Shown here one piece after another: positions 15,069-23,215 of a stretch of 29,833 nt of DNA (positions within the stretch are counted from its first letter, which is position 1; each line of letters opens with the position of its first letter). Origin of the DNA: an uncultured Eubacteriales bacterium (GTDB lineage: Bacteria; Bacillota; Clostridia; Oscillospirales; Oscillospiraceae); assembly GCA_900545405.1 (NCBI GenBank), contig UQYT01000032.1, forward strand, positions 1-29,833, written 5' to 3'. The notes beneath the pieces were generated by a model. The model worked only from the letters and a program-made list of their open reading frames with translations. It was not told where the DNA came from and ran no database searches. A program made the translations under genes and the position numbers.

Positions 15069-17642
15069 TCTCTCCACGAACCGCATCAGCATCGTCGCGC
15101 ACTGTGCACGGGTGGCGGTCCCCTGCGGGACGAGGGTGGTATCGGTCACGCCGGTGATTATCATGTGCTCTACGCACCAGCTCATCGCGTCGACCGCATA
15201 GGCGCTCACGCTTGCACCGTCGGAGTAGCCGGCGAGGTTCGCCGCCGTGGCGGGTTCGCCCGCATAGCGCCAGAGCATGGTCGCGAGCTGCTCACGGGTG
15301 ACGCTCCTGTTCGGGTCGGTGCCGTCGCTGATACCGTTTGCCATTGCCCAGTCGCGTGCAATGTCGACCCAGCTCCCGCCCGTGACCGCCTCGCCGTCGA
15401 TGCGGGCGAGGATCGCCCACACCATCGAGCGGGTCATCGTCGCGTCGGGCTCGAACGTGGTCGTCGAGGTGCCCTCCATGAGGCCGTTGGCCACGACGTG
15501 GTTGACGGCATCCGTATACCACGCTCCGCGCGCCACATCGGTGAAGGACGGCTGCTCCGGTTCGTCCTCCCCGGATTCAGGCGGCGTGACCGGCGTGCCG
15601 GGCATGGACGGCTTCCCCGGCATCTCGGGAGTCTCGGCTATTTCCTCGTTGGCCTCGGAGATCTCGTAGCTGCCGCCTCCGGACACGGTAAAGCTCACGG
15701 AGCCGTTTTCTCTGCTGCTCGACGCCACACCTGCGCCATTGTGTTCCACGCCCCCGGAAGCGTCCGGCACAGTCAGCTTGGGTTTAAGCACCTCAAGAAG
15801 CTCGCTCGCAGCGTTGAGCGTCACAGTCACGCTACCGTCAGTTTCGCTGCGCGTCACAGTGAGCGACGCGTCAAAGACGGCGCTGCTCTCCGCAAGCTCG
15901 TTGTGCGCCGCAGTACCGAAATTCCACTCGGCCAGTGTGGTGGTTTTGCCTGTATTGGCGTCGTAGCTGACCACACTTATGATACGTTTCTCCTTCGAAG
16001 CCGTGGCGAAAGCCGCGGCAGATATTTTCAGGTTTGTCTCTCCGGCTACTATTTCGGTCACCCGCTCCCAATCTGCGGTGAGATAGTTTTCCGGCTGCTC
16101 CACAAGTGCGGTGAGCACCATTGGCGCGAAGATTGGCAACGACCCGGAGCTGCCAGACAAAAGCGGTGGAACGCCTGCCTCCAGTTCCACAGGATCTTTC
16201 CATCTGGGGTTGGTGACGACCTTCGTCTCGCTGTGGTCAGCTACGTTCACTGTCGGCGGCTGGCGCAGTATGTCGCTTGAGCAGCCATCCCTCAGAGCTC
16301 CGAGGATCTCAGCGGAGGTCATGGACGCGTTGCTCTTCACCCGCCCATAGTAGTTGCGGTAGAAGTAGAACGTGCCGGGGCAGCGCACATCGAAGTCAAC
16401 GCCATTGCTCACAAAGTTGTTTTCGGCTATGCGGCAGTAGAAAGGCACGACGTCCGTTCTCAGGCCGGGGATCAGCACAGCTGTGCCGTTATTGATAAAG
16501 GCGCAGCCGGTCAGCCCGTTTGCGAGGTCGCCCCTGCTTATTAGGGCAGTCTCGTTTTCATAGAACACGCTGTAAGTTGCGCCCATGCCGTTTATATCGC
16601 CTTCGCCGGCGTCCATGGCCACGGCGTATTCGCGGAAGGTGCAGTTCACAGCCCAGCTTCTGCCGTCGTAGATTGCCCTGCTCTCTTTCTGGCCCTCCGG
16701 CGCGACAAAGTCCATGTTATAGAAGGACACCTGGGAGTTGTTGCAAACCACGCCGCCCACTATCGTCGCGCGGCCGGTAGCGCCCGCGGGCTCAAAGCGT
16801 ATCTCATAGTCGCCCTTCGTTTGCATTACGTTGGCGGGTATCTGTATGGTCCCTTCGTACCGATTGCCCTCGAGCACAACGTGTATCGTACCCCCGCTCG
16901 TCTGGCTATCCTCTCTGGACGGGGCTTCGTCAACCGCCGCCTCAATGGCGTCGGTGATCTCATTCGCACTGGCGCCCGCCTCGCACACCACGGTGTCCTC
17001 ATAGATGTGGTAGCCGCTCAGCTTCAGCGCAACATTGCCAGTTTCCAGCACCTCGCCGTTATTGCTCACCTCGACCTTTGCCACGACCTGGGCGTCTGTG
17101 GCGTAGCCCTGCTTGAGATATATCCCGGCGCTGTTGCCTTCGACAGCATCCAGATGAGTGACGTCGAAGTCTCCGCTGAAACTGTACGGGTTATCGTCGG
17201 CGCTCCCGTCGCCGGATACATAGCGCAGATCCATGCTGAGCACGTTCACGCTCAGGGGCAGGCTGTCGAACTCATAGTGCTCTCCGCTGCCGTCTGAAAC
17301 GATCTCCGCAACGGCCACTGCGGCGTCCAGGCGCTTGTCCCGCGGGTTGTTCTGGGCCGGCTGCCCGGAGATGTCGCGCCAGTAGTACCCCTCATAGGAC
17401 TGCCGCATGATCGTCCTCGTTTCGCCTTCGCCGAGGGTGAAGCCGATCACGTACTTTTTTCCGTTTTCAGTGAACTGCAGCGCGGCAGAACCGTCTCCGA
17501 GGCCTTCCGGCGCGCTCAGCCCGGCGCTCTGTGTGGGTGTGTACGCCTCTCCGGCGTCCGTAGTGTCCGCCGCAGCAGGTACGACGGCCAGCGACACGGC
17601 AACGCACAGCGCCAGCAGCAGGCTCAGCAGTTTTTTACACAT
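15066..17642 (-). CDS. Surface protein with beta-helix-like region and C-terminal SLH domains
   Basis: An 858-residue exported protein. A signal peptide (MCKKLLSLLLALCVAVSL onward, cleavage near AAAD) starts at ATG 17642, which has GGGAGG 9 bases ahead; the TTG at 17648 is too close to that site. The middle (about 240-440) repeats short N/G-rich segments such as YNMDFVAPEG, CTFREYAVAMDAG and CRIAENNFVSNGVDF, like a right-handed beta-helix. A beta-rich region with a Pro-rich linker (PGKPSMPGTPVTPPESGED) follows. Then come SLH repeats starting FTDVARGAWYTDAVNHVVAN, WVDIARDWAMANGISDG and GASVSAYAVDAMSWCV, which would bind secondary cell-wall polymer. No catalytic motif was identified; it may be an adhesin or carbohydrate-binding protein. 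Confidence 0.88.
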   Translation of the reverse strand: MCKKLLSLLLALCVAVSLAVVPAAADTTDAGEAYTPTQSAGLSAPEGLGDGSAALQFTENGKKYVIGFTLGEGETRTIMRQSYEGYYWRDISGQPAQNNPRDKRLDAAVAVAEIVSDGSGEHYEFDSLPLSVNVLSMDLRYVSGDGSADDNPYSFSGDFDVTHLDAVEGNSAGIYLKQGYATDAQVVAKVEVSNNGEVLETGNVALKLSGYHIYEDTVVCEAGASANEITDAIEAAVDEAPSREDSQTSGGTIHVVLEGNRYEGTIQIPANVMQTKGDYEIRFEPAGATGRATIVGGVVCNNSQVSFYNMDFVAPEGQKESRAIYDGRSWAVNCTFREYAVAMDAGEGDINGMGATYSVFYENETALISRGDLANGLTGCAFINNGTAVLIPGLRTDVVPFYCRIAENNFVSNGVDFDVRCPGTFYFYRNYYGRVKSNASMTSAEILGALRDGCSSDILRQPPTVNVADHSETKVVTNPRWKDPVELEAGVPPLLSGSSGSLPIFAPMVLTALVEQPENYLTADWERVTEIVAGETNLKISAAAFATASKEKRIISVVSYDANTGKTTTLAEWNFGTAAHNELAESSAVFDASLTVTRSETDGSVTVTLNAASELLEVLKPKLTVPDASGGVEHNGAGVASSSRENGSVSFTVSGGGSYEISEANEEIAETPEMPGKPSMPGTPVTPPESGEDEPEQPSFTDVARGAWYTDAVNHVVANGLMEGTSTTTFEPDATMTRSMVWAILARIDGEAVTGGSWVDIARDWAMANGISDGTDPNRSVTREQLATMLWRYAGEPATAANLAGYSDGASVSAYAVDAMSWCVEHMIITGVTDTTLVPQGTATRAQCATMLMRFVER

Positions 17643-17678
17643 CTTCAAAGTCCTCCCGTCCCCTGTATCAATTTGTTT

Positions 17679-17708
17679 ATTTTACACCATCCGCCCTCAT
17701 GAAAACAA
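17679..17708 (-). promoter_or_regulatory. Possible promoter of the SLH-protein gene
   Basis: On the minus strand TTGTTT (17703-17708) and TAAAAT (17679-17684) are 18 bases apart, about 37 bases before the start codon. The -35 box is a weak match. Confidence 0.35.
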
Positions 17709-17877
17709 TATGCTCACTGCATCGGATGCGAAAATATTTTCGTTGCTCCGGCGTTATCCTCTGCACGGCGAGGCACGGCAGGCCCGGTGTGCGTCCCGTG
17801 ATGGAGCGAACCACGGTTTTCATTGGTTTGATCAAAAAAGGTTGGATCACATGATAATAATGAGTGTACTATAAAAG

Positions 17878-17925
17878 CAAAAAGAGAGCTAACTGATGAA
17901 TCAAAATCAGTTAGCTCTCTTTTTA
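17878..17925. terminator. Strong bidirectional terminator
   Basis: A perfect 15-bp stem (AGAGAGCTAACTGAT / ATCAGTTAGCTCTCT, 8-base loop) has TTTTTA on the plus side and TTTTTGCTTTT on the minus side. On the minus strand it directly follows the stop of the short ORF at 17923-18048. On the plus strand no gene is recognisable upstream, only a possible TACTAT box about 10 bases before the stem. Confidence 0.88.
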
Positions 17926-18048
17926 TGAATATTGCCACAAAGGGCCCCGACCCTTCAAAAACCCAGTAAAATCAGGCGTTTCGGGGCATCTGAAATTATT
18001 CCCACTCCTCAAACGAAGCTTTGACTTAAACACTTTTGTATTTGCCAT
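17923..18048 (-). CDS. Short ORF (41 residues) ending at a terminator, function unknown
   Basis: The frame begins MANTKVFKSKLRLRSGNNF and ends FLKGRGPLWQYS. It is basic, with no membrane segment and no recognised domain. Its TAA overlaps the base of a strong terminator, as expected for a gene end. A second short frame of 30 residues (18049-18141, beginning MIAPADSKMIAESRR) stops exactly where this one starts. There is no good ribosome binding site, and a 10-bp inverted repeat surrounds the start codon. It could be a small gene, the tail of a lost gene, or part of a dispersed non-coding element. Confidence 0.35.
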   Translation of the reverse strand: MANTKVFKSKLRLRSGNNFRCPETPDFTGFLKGRGPLWQYS

Positions 18049-18060
18049 TTAGCTTCGTTT
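18011..18060. repeat. 10-bp inverted repeat around the short-ORF start
   Basis: AAACGAAGCT (18011-18020) and AGCTTCGTTT (18051-18060) are perfect inverted copies 30 bases apart, flanking the start codon of the short ORF. They may form a stem-loop or mark the end of a small mobile or repeated element. Confidence 0.6.
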
Positions 18061-18292
18061 ACATTTGATAGCTCGTATTATCCTCAACCTACACGTTCTC
18101 CGACTTTCGGCTATCATTTTGCTATCGGCTGGCGCTATCATGTGCGCTCGCCGAGCTTGCGTATTGTATTATGTACGATTTATGTCTGGTTTGGGCTGTC
18201 GCCATATGGAATGATGTATTATACCACCGTGAGCGCCGGGCTGCAAGAAAAACCGCGTAAAACCAAAGGTCAGCTCAGGCGACCATAGAAAT
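18061..18292. other. AT-richer intergenic stretch, no supported gene
   Basis: Apart from the 30-residue frame at 18049-18141 (minus), nothing coding is convincing. The hexamer GCTATC recurs at short spacing (18110-18140) and its complement appears near 18068. A consensus-like TATAAT occurs on the minus strand near 18220, which might drive the short frames. Base composition is clearly lower in GC than the neighbouring genes. Confidence 0.5.
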
Positions 18293-18318
18293 AGCCCCGG
18301 CAAACACTTGCCGGGGCT
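18293..18318 (-). terminator. Terminator after the flavoenzyme fragment
   Basis: AGCCCCGGCAA / TTGCCGGGGCT (4-base loop) is followed on the minus strand by ATTTCTAT. It lies 13 bases after the stop of the truncated flavoenzyme copy. Confidence 0.8.
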
Positions 18319-18330
18319 GAGACTTATTTA

Positions 18331-18690
18331 TTACGCGTCCAGTGTGCAGCCAAACTTATTTCCGTGGAGGACAGCCTTGTTTATCTTACCGGTGGCAAGG
18401 GCGTCGCCGCCCTTGTAAACGTTCATGCCTGCGGCGAGCAGTTCGTTGTAGAGTGCGTCGTTTGGCTGACACCGACGGACATGATTACTACGTCAGCTGC
18501 GAGCGCAAGAGTGCTTCCGTCCTTTGTACTCTCGGCTATCAGCTTGCCGTCTTCAAACTTTACGGCCTTATGGTCGTAGTGCAGCCTCACTCCCTGGTCG
18601 TTGCAATGGCGCGTCTCAAGGCAGGCTTCCTGCTGGAAACGCAGGTCGGTCATCGCCTCGGGCCAGGCCGGGAGCATATCGACAACGTCG
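18331..18690 (-). pseudogene. Truncated, frameshifted C-terminal copy of the flavoenzyme at 24151-26088
   Basis: About 119 codons match the C-terminus of the intact NADH:flavin oxidoreductase in this window, from DVVDMLPAWPEAMTDL to the final TLDA, with about a dozen amino-acid differences. One base is missing at the MSVGVKPNDAL position (near 18465), which shifts the frame, so it cannot make a proper product. The N-terminal 520 or so residues are absent. Homology stops abruptly at about 18690, where plus-strand coding for an RlmD-like tail begins. It keeps a stop codon and terminator, so it is the remnant of a once complete paralogue or duplicated segment. Confidence 0.88.
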
Positions 18691-18995
18691 AGACGGTAAT
18701 GCTTTTGTGCCAACAAAAGCCTGACGACTACATAGATGTCGAGCTCGACCTGGATAAATTGGACGCCACATCGGTTGAGACTCGGTCGACTTATCGGGAA
18801 ATCAGAGAATATGTGCGTGAGCACAGCGGCTTGAATGTTTCAAACCTATACATATCCCAGGTAAAGCGCAAACTCGGGCTTGGGGTTGGCGAAAGCTATA
18901 ATAAGCCTAAATCCCAGGATGCTAAAGTACAAGTCTGCCCTCCAAATAAAGAGTCGGCAATCATTGATGCGCTGAAACATTTTAACATGGTATGA
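18687..18995 (+). pseudogene. C-terminal remnant of an RlmD-like 23S rRNA methyltransferase
   Basis: The plus strand from 18687 reads VETVMLLCQQKPDDYIDVEL and continues through YREIREYVREHSGLNVSNLY, NKPKSQDAK and CPPNKESAIIDALKHFNMV to TGA at 18995. VETVMLL is the end of the SAM methyltransferase fold (usual form HVETVVLLSR). The rest matches the C-terminal extension common in clostridial RumA/RlmD proteins (recalled knowledge). The catalytic part is absent; upstream sequence is the antisense flavoenzyme fragment, joined through a few shared bases (cgtcg). The frame stays open through the joined region to about 18342, but that is antisense of the other fragment. A terminator follows at 19068. 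Confidence 0.68.
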
Positions 18996-19067
18996 CTGCA
19001 AGCACAGCGCAGCGTAGCCAGCTCATGGAGTAAATGCAATCGGCGTATCAGCGCTGGAACGCAAAGC

Positions 19068-19112
19068 AAGAGCAGCCGTAGAACCTGTAATTTCTGCGGC
19101 TGCTCTTTATTG
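19068..19112 (+). terminator. Terminator after the methyltransferase remnant
   Basis: AAGAGCAGCCG / CGGCTGCTCTT, with a second short pairing (TAGAA / TTTCTG) towards the loop, is followed by TATT. It is about 75 bases beyond the stop at 18995. Confidence 0.75.
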
Positions 19113-19433
19113 CCCTGTAAAACAGACTGCTATATGGCTTCGCGTGTAATCCGTTTTGCACCATCGGCTCGGTTTGGCATTCTATGCAGTTAAGATATAT
19201 CGTTTGCGCTTATAGCGGTGTAAATCGTCAAATACACGCTCAAGCTTTCAGGAAACCAAGAGCCTCATGGTGTGCGTCTTGAATTCCGCACTATAATCAT
19301 ACACAATAGACATATTTGCGAAATATCATGAATTCTTAGAATATTTTGTGCCGTTGAGTCCATGCCTTTTCAACCGCATTCTGGTATGGACTCTGGTACG
19401 CCCCGGCCATGCTTGCGGGCGGGGAGGCAATGC
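19113..19433. other. Intergenic stretch with no supported gene
   Basis: Both strands were read in all frames. They are broken by frequent stops, and the sequence is richer in AT than the genes around it. No conserved motif, RNA gene or clear promoter could be identified. It may be part of the rearranged segment between the methyltransferase remnant and hypB. Confidence 0.5.
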
Positions 19434-19468
19434 AGCACAGCGCATGGGTTAAACCCATGCGCTGTGCT
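19434..19468 (-). terminator. Hairpin downstream of hypB
   Basis: A perfect 15-bp stem (AGCACAGCGCATGGG / CCCATGCGCTGTGCT, 5-base loop) lies 16 bases after the hypB stop. The minus strand lacks a U tract, so it may stabilise or end the transcript with help from other factors. Confidence 0.6.
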
Positions 19469-19483
19469 TGTTCTGTGATTAAA

Positions 19484-20155
19484 TTACGCGTTCCACGCCT
19501 TTACCTGCGCCTCGAGCCAGTTGCACCAGGCGTCCACGCCCTCGCCGGTCTTGGCGCTTATCGGGAATATCTCGATATCCGGGTTGCGCTTGTGCGCGAA
19601 CTCGCGCACCTTGTCCATGTTGAAGTCGAAGTAGGGAAGGACGTCGATCTTGTTTATGATCAGCGCCTGGCACACCTCGAACATCAGCGGGTACTTGAGC
19701 GGTTTGTCGTGGCCCTCGGGCACGGAGAGGATGGCGACGTTCTTCACCGCGCCGGTGTCGAATTCGGCGGGGCAGACGAGGTTGCCCACGTTCTCGAGTA
19801 TCGCGAGGTCGAGGTCGGCGGCGCCGAGCTCTTTGAGGCCCTGCTCGGTCATGCCCGCGTCGAGGTGGCACATGCCGCCCGTGTGGAGCTGAATACTGCG
19901 CACGCCCGTCTCGGCGATGGCGAGCGCGTCCACGTCCGAGTCGATGTCGGCCTCCATGACGCCGATGCGCAGCTTATCCTTGAGCCGCGCGATGGTCGAC
20001 TTGAGCGTGGTCGTCTTGCCGCTGCCGGGGCTGGACATGAGGTTCAGGAGGAAGGTGCGCTCGCTTTTGAGGCGCGAGCGCAGCTCGTCCGCAGCACGGT
20101 CGTTGTTGGCGAGTATATTTTGCTTGACCGTTATTATTTTGATTCCGTCCGTCAT
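19484..20155 (-). CDS. hypB: Nickel-insertion GTPase HypB
   Basis: A 223-residue SIMIBI-class GTPase that helps load nickel into enzymes, classically [NiFe]-hydrogenase. The P-loop is SSPGSGKTTT (41-50). The metal site at the dimer interface is TGGMCHLDAGM, and the guanine-specificity motif is NKIDVLPY. It lacks the N-terminal His-rich or CxxCGC nickel-storage segment seen in some HypB proteins. The start overlaps the hypA stop as ATGA. It is the last gene of an operon with the Fe-S flavoprotein and hypA. No hydrogenase or other hyp gene is in the window, so the client enzyme is unknown. Confidence 0.95.
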   Translation of the reverse strand: MTDGIKIITVKQNILANNDRAADELRSRLKSERTFLLNLMSSPGSGKTTTLKSTIARLKDKLRIGVMEADIDSDVDALAIAETGVRSIQLHTGGMCHLDAGMTEQGLKELGAADLDLAILENVGNLVCPAEFDTGAVKNVAILSVPEGHDKPLKYPLMFEVCQALIINKIDVLPYFDFNMDKVREFAHKRNPDIEIFPISAKTGEGVDAWCNWLEAQVKAWNA

Positions 20156-20496
20156 ACGAATCCTATCTCCTTTAAAATGAGCTTGTTGCCCTCCAGGACT
20201 TCATAGTTTTCCGCGCCGCATTTTGGGCAAGACAGATGCTGGTCGTCCTGGAGCTCGTAGCTGTTTCCGCACTCCCTGCAGAACACAAGGGGTGTGATCT
20301 CCTCTATCCGTATCTCCGAGCCATCGAGCAATGTCCCGGCGCAGACATCGGGGTAGTACTCCCGCACATAGCGCGGCTCCACTCCCGTCATGCCGCCGAC
20401 CTCGAGAACTATAAACTTCACCTTTTGGGCGTTGCTGCTCCTTGCGGCGTCATCGGCCAGCTTTACAAGGCTCTGCACTATGCTCAGCTCGTGCAT
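20152..20496 (-). CDS. hypA: Nickel metallochaperone HypA
   Basis: A 114-residue zinc and nickel protein that works with HypB. The N-terminal MHE supplies the nickel ligands, and the zinc site is two pairs, CRECG and CPKCG, about 20 residues apart. The length is normal. The start at 20496 is 2 bases after the stop of the Fe-S flavoprotein gene. The ribosome binding site (AAGGAAGG) lies within that gene. The stop overlaps hypB, so the three proteins are made from one tightly coupled message. Confidence 0.95.
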   Translation of the reverse strand: MHELSIVQSLVKLADDAARSSNAQKVKFIVLEVGGMTGVEPRYVREYYPDVCAGTLLDGSEIRIEEITPLVFCRECGNSYELQDDQHLSCPKCGAENYEVLEGNKLILKEIGFV

Positions 20497-20498
20497 GC

Positions 20499-23162
20499 TC
20501 AGCCCTTCCTTCCCTCTCTCATGCTCTTCACCGCCACGCGGCCGGCACGCTTCAGGCTGTAGCCGACGAGACGCTTGTACCACGTCCCGAAGCTTCCAGC
20601 GGGTTGCGAATCACTCACGCGGGCGAGGTGTATGGCGTCGAACTTGCAGCGCACAGTGCACACACCGCAGCCGATGCACTTGTTGGCGTCGACGACGCTC
20701 TTGCCGCAGCTCAGGCATCGCTCCGTCTCCTTGTGCACCTGCTCCTCGGTGAGGCCGCGGCGCAGGTCGCGGAAGGTGGCGGCGGCCTCGACGCAGTTGA
20801 CCTTGCCGGTCTTTTGCCTGGGCACGGTGTCAAAGCCGGCGAAATCCACGTTGCCGGTGTCTATTCCCGTATACACCGCGGCGTTGCGCCCGGCCGTGAG
20901 GTTCATATCCCTGCACAGACGGTGTATGGATATCGCCCCCTGCTTGCCCATGGCGATGGCGTCGATGGCAAACTTCGGCCCGGTCACGCAGTCGCCGCCC
21001 GCGAACACGTCCGCCTCGCCGGTCTGGCAGCTGAGCGCGTCAACAACGACCGTGTTTCTCTTCCCGAGCTCTATCCTGCTGCCGTCCTCTATGCCGCACA
21101 TATCTATTTGCTGCCCGATTGCCGAGATGACGGCGGTGACGGACATCGTCTCATATTCACCCGTCGGCACCGGCCTGCGGCGTCCCTTTTCATCCGGCTC
21201 GCCGAGAGCCATGCGCTGAAGCCTGAGCGATTGCGCGCGCCCGTCGCCGGTTATCTCCGCCGGAGCCGCGAGGAAGAGGAAGCGGACGCCCTCCTCCTCC
21301 GCTTCGAGCACCTCGTCTGCGGAGGCGGGCATTTCGTCGCGGGTCCTGCGGTAAATCACCGTCACCTCTCCGGCGCCCAGGCGCAGAGCGCTGCGCGCGA
21401 CGTCTATCGCCACGTTGCCGCCGCCTATAACGGCCACCCTGTCGCCAATCTCGGGCCTGCCGCCGCCGTTCACCTCGCGCAGGAAATCCACACCGGTGTA
21501 CACTCCGGGAAGGTCGTCGCCGTCACAGCCCACGCGCGTTCCCAGCGACGCGCCGACGGCAAGGTAAATGGCGCGGTAGCCCTGCTCACGCAGACCGTCC
21601 ATGGTGACGTCGCGCCCAACCGTTACGCCGCATTTGAACTCGACGCCCATGTCGCGAAGGATATCTATTTCCGCGTTCACCACGTCCTTGCTGAGACGGA
21701 ACTCCGGGATGCCGAGCGTCAGCATGCCGCCGGGCTGCCGCTCCTTTTCAAACACCGTGACCTTGTACCCGTATTCCGCGAGGTAATACGCGCAGGAGAG
21801 GCCAGCGGGTCCGGAACCCACAACTGCTATCCGCTCGCTGTAGTCTGCCTTCTTTTCCGGCACGAAGCGGTTAACCTCGTCCAGCTCCTGGTCGGCGATG
21901 AACATCTTGATGTCGTCGATTGCCAGCGGCTCGTCCAGGTCGCCGCGCGTGCAGCCGGCCTCGCAGGGGTGGGGACAGATGCGTCCGCAGACGGCGGGTA
22001 GCGGGTTGTCCTTCTTTATGACCTCGAGCGCTTCGCGGTACTTGCCCTCGTACGCCTTGCGTATATAGCCCTGAACCGAGATGTGCGCAGGACAGATCGC
22101 CTTGCACGGCGCCGTGCCGGCGTTGCCGACGCTCCGGCGCTCGTTGCGGAAATTCATATGCACGTCCTCGGGTGTCATCTTGTTGACTGCGGCCTGCTTA
22201 TACTCGGGCAGCTGGCTCGCCGTGTCCTCGCAAAAGCGCGTGCCGAGCGTTACGGCGTTGACAGGACAGATGTCCACGCACTCGCCGCAGGCGACGCATT
22301 TGTCGCGGTTCACGACCGCGCGGAAGTTGCTCCTGGAAAAAGGGTTGCCGTCAAAGGCGTTCAGGAAGCGCAGCCCGCTGCACGAGCAGCCGCAGCAGTT
22401 GCAGATGAACGAGGTCTCATTTTCACCCTCTACCGTAAAGGCGGTGTGTACAAGCCCGGCGCGCTCGCACTTTTGAAGTATCTCCACACACTCCTCACGG
22501 CTTATCCTGTGGCCGCGGCCTGTGCGGATATAGTACTCCGCCGTGTCGTCAAACTGGATGCAGGTGTCCTCGACTGGGTGCTCGCAGCCCTCGCCGAGCA
22601 GACGCATGGAGAGGCGGCAGGCGCAGTCCGCCACGGAGAAGCTTTTTGCCTTGTTCACAAAGGTCATGACGTCCTCGAACGAATAGATCTGGCGCTGGGC
22701 GCCGATCTCCTTCATGACCGGCGTGACCTTCATGAGGCCGCCGTCCTGGCCGTCGACCTGACGCATGAGCGGCCCCATGTCCTTTATGTTCGTAAACAGC
22801 TTGGCCATGTACGGGTCGTTGCGCGTTTCGGGGTCCGTCATGACGTACTCGTAGAAGCCGGGTATGAACGGAGTGATGTTGTAGAAGCCGACGTTGTTGA
22901 CTATGCGCTCAAAGACAACTCCCTTTTGCGCCATGTGCTTGAGCATTTCCTTCGCCTTTTCCTCCGGCAGCCCGGCCTTGCGGGCAAGCTCGGTATAGGC
23001 GGTGGGAATTTTCGGGACGTAGGTGCCGAGAATGGCCTCCTCCTCCGAAATAAGGTGCTTGAACATCAGGACATAGTTCGAGTCCTCAGCCTTTGGGCCG
23101 AGAAACAGTCCTCCGTGGTAGCTGATGTGATTTACGAATTTACACCATGCGCTGCTTGCCAT
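20499..23162 (-). CDS. Multidomain Fe-S flavoprotein: N-terminal cysteine-rich domain, ferredoxin, GltD/NfnB-like oxidoreductase, C-terminal ferredoxin
   Basis: An 887-residue cytoplasmic electron-transfer protein. Residues 1-265 form an N-terminal domain with a winged-helix-like start (EEAILGTYVPKIPTAYTELA) and cysteines C180, C182, C193, C201 and the cluster C254-C261 (ICNCCGCSC). A [4Fe-4S] ferredoxin motif follows (C289, C292, C295, C299). Next is a GltD-type module with Fe-S cysteines C353/C357 and C392-C404, an FAD-binding GSGPAGLS (about 449-456) and an NAD(P)H site VIGGGNVAIDVARSA. The C-terminus has CLSCGK and CIGCGVCTVRC. The family moves electrons between NAD(P)H and ferredoxin-like partners. 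It heads an operon with hypA and hypB. The acceptor or substrate is unknown. GATGAGGT precedes the ATG. Confidence 0.9.
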   Translation of the reverse strand: MASSAWCKFVNHISYHGGLFLGPKAEDSNYVLMFKHLISEEEAILGTYVPKIPTAYTELARKAGLPEEKAKEMLKHMAQKGVVFERIVNNVGFYNITPFIPGFYEYVMTDPETRNDPYMAKLFTNIKDMGPLMRQVDGQDGGLMKVTPVMKEIGAQRQIYSFEDVMTFVNKAKSFSVADCACRLSMRLLGEGCEHPVEDTCIQFDDTAEYYIRTGRGHRISREECVEILQKCERAGLVHTAFTVEGENETSFICNCCGCSCSGLRFLNAFDGNPFSRSNFRAVVNRDKCVACGECVDICPVNAVTLGTRFCEDTASQLPEYKQAAVNKMTPEDVHMNFRNERRSVGNAGTAPCKAICPAHISVQGYIRKAYEGKYREALEVIKKDNPLPAVCGRICPHPCEAGCTRGDLDEPLAIDDIKMFIADQELDEVNRFVPEKKADYSERIAVVGSGPAGLSCAYYLAEYGYKVTVFEKERQPGGMLTLGIPEFRLSKDVVNAEIDILRDMGVEFKCGVTVGRDVTMDGLREQGYRAIYLAVGASLGTRVGCDGDDLPGVYTGVDFLREVNGGGRPEIGDRVAVIGGGNVAIDVARSALRLGAGEVTVIYRRTRDEMPASADEVLEAEEEGVRFLFLAAPAEITGDGRAQSLRLQRMALGEPDEKGRRRPVPTGEYETMSVTAVISAIGQQIDMCGIEDGSRIELGKRNTVVVDALSCQTGEADVFAGGDCVTGPKFAIDAIAMGKQGAISIHRLCRDMNLTAGRNAAVYTGIDTGNVDFAGFDTVPRQKTGKVNCVEAAATFRDLRRGLTEEQVHKETERCLSCGKSVVDANKCIGCGVCTVRCKFDAIHLARVSDSQPAGSFGTWYKRLVGYSLKRAGRVAVKSMREGRKG

Positions 23163-23187
23163 ACCTCATCCCTCTTTTTCATATTTT

Positions 23188-23207
23188 GACTTGTCATATG
23201 ACACGTC
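23188..23207. promoter_or_regulatory. Palindromic operator 1 of the TetR/Fe-S flavoprotein divergent region
   Basis: The 12-bp perfect palindrome TGTCATATGACA (23192-23203) is flanked by GAC and GTC, giving a 20-bp dyad with one mismatched pair. It lies downstream of the minus-strand promoter, before the start of the Fe-S flavoprotein gene. Confidence 0.7.
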
Positions 23208-23215
23208 CTATTGCT

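Noticed and set aside
17995..18008. Sequence like the 3' end of guaA, a common integration site (ttattcccactc)
   Set aside because: Only about 12 bases resemble it, the upstream reading frame is not GMP synthase, and no integrase is visible.
18342..18995. Continuous plus-strand open frame of 217 codons
   Set aside because: The first half is antisense to the flavoenzyme fragment; only the part after 18687 resembles a real protein, so the full frame is a product of the joint.
20442..22001. Plus-strand open frame of about 519 codons
   Set aside because: It is antisense to the Fe-S flavoprotein and hypA and has no recognisable motif.
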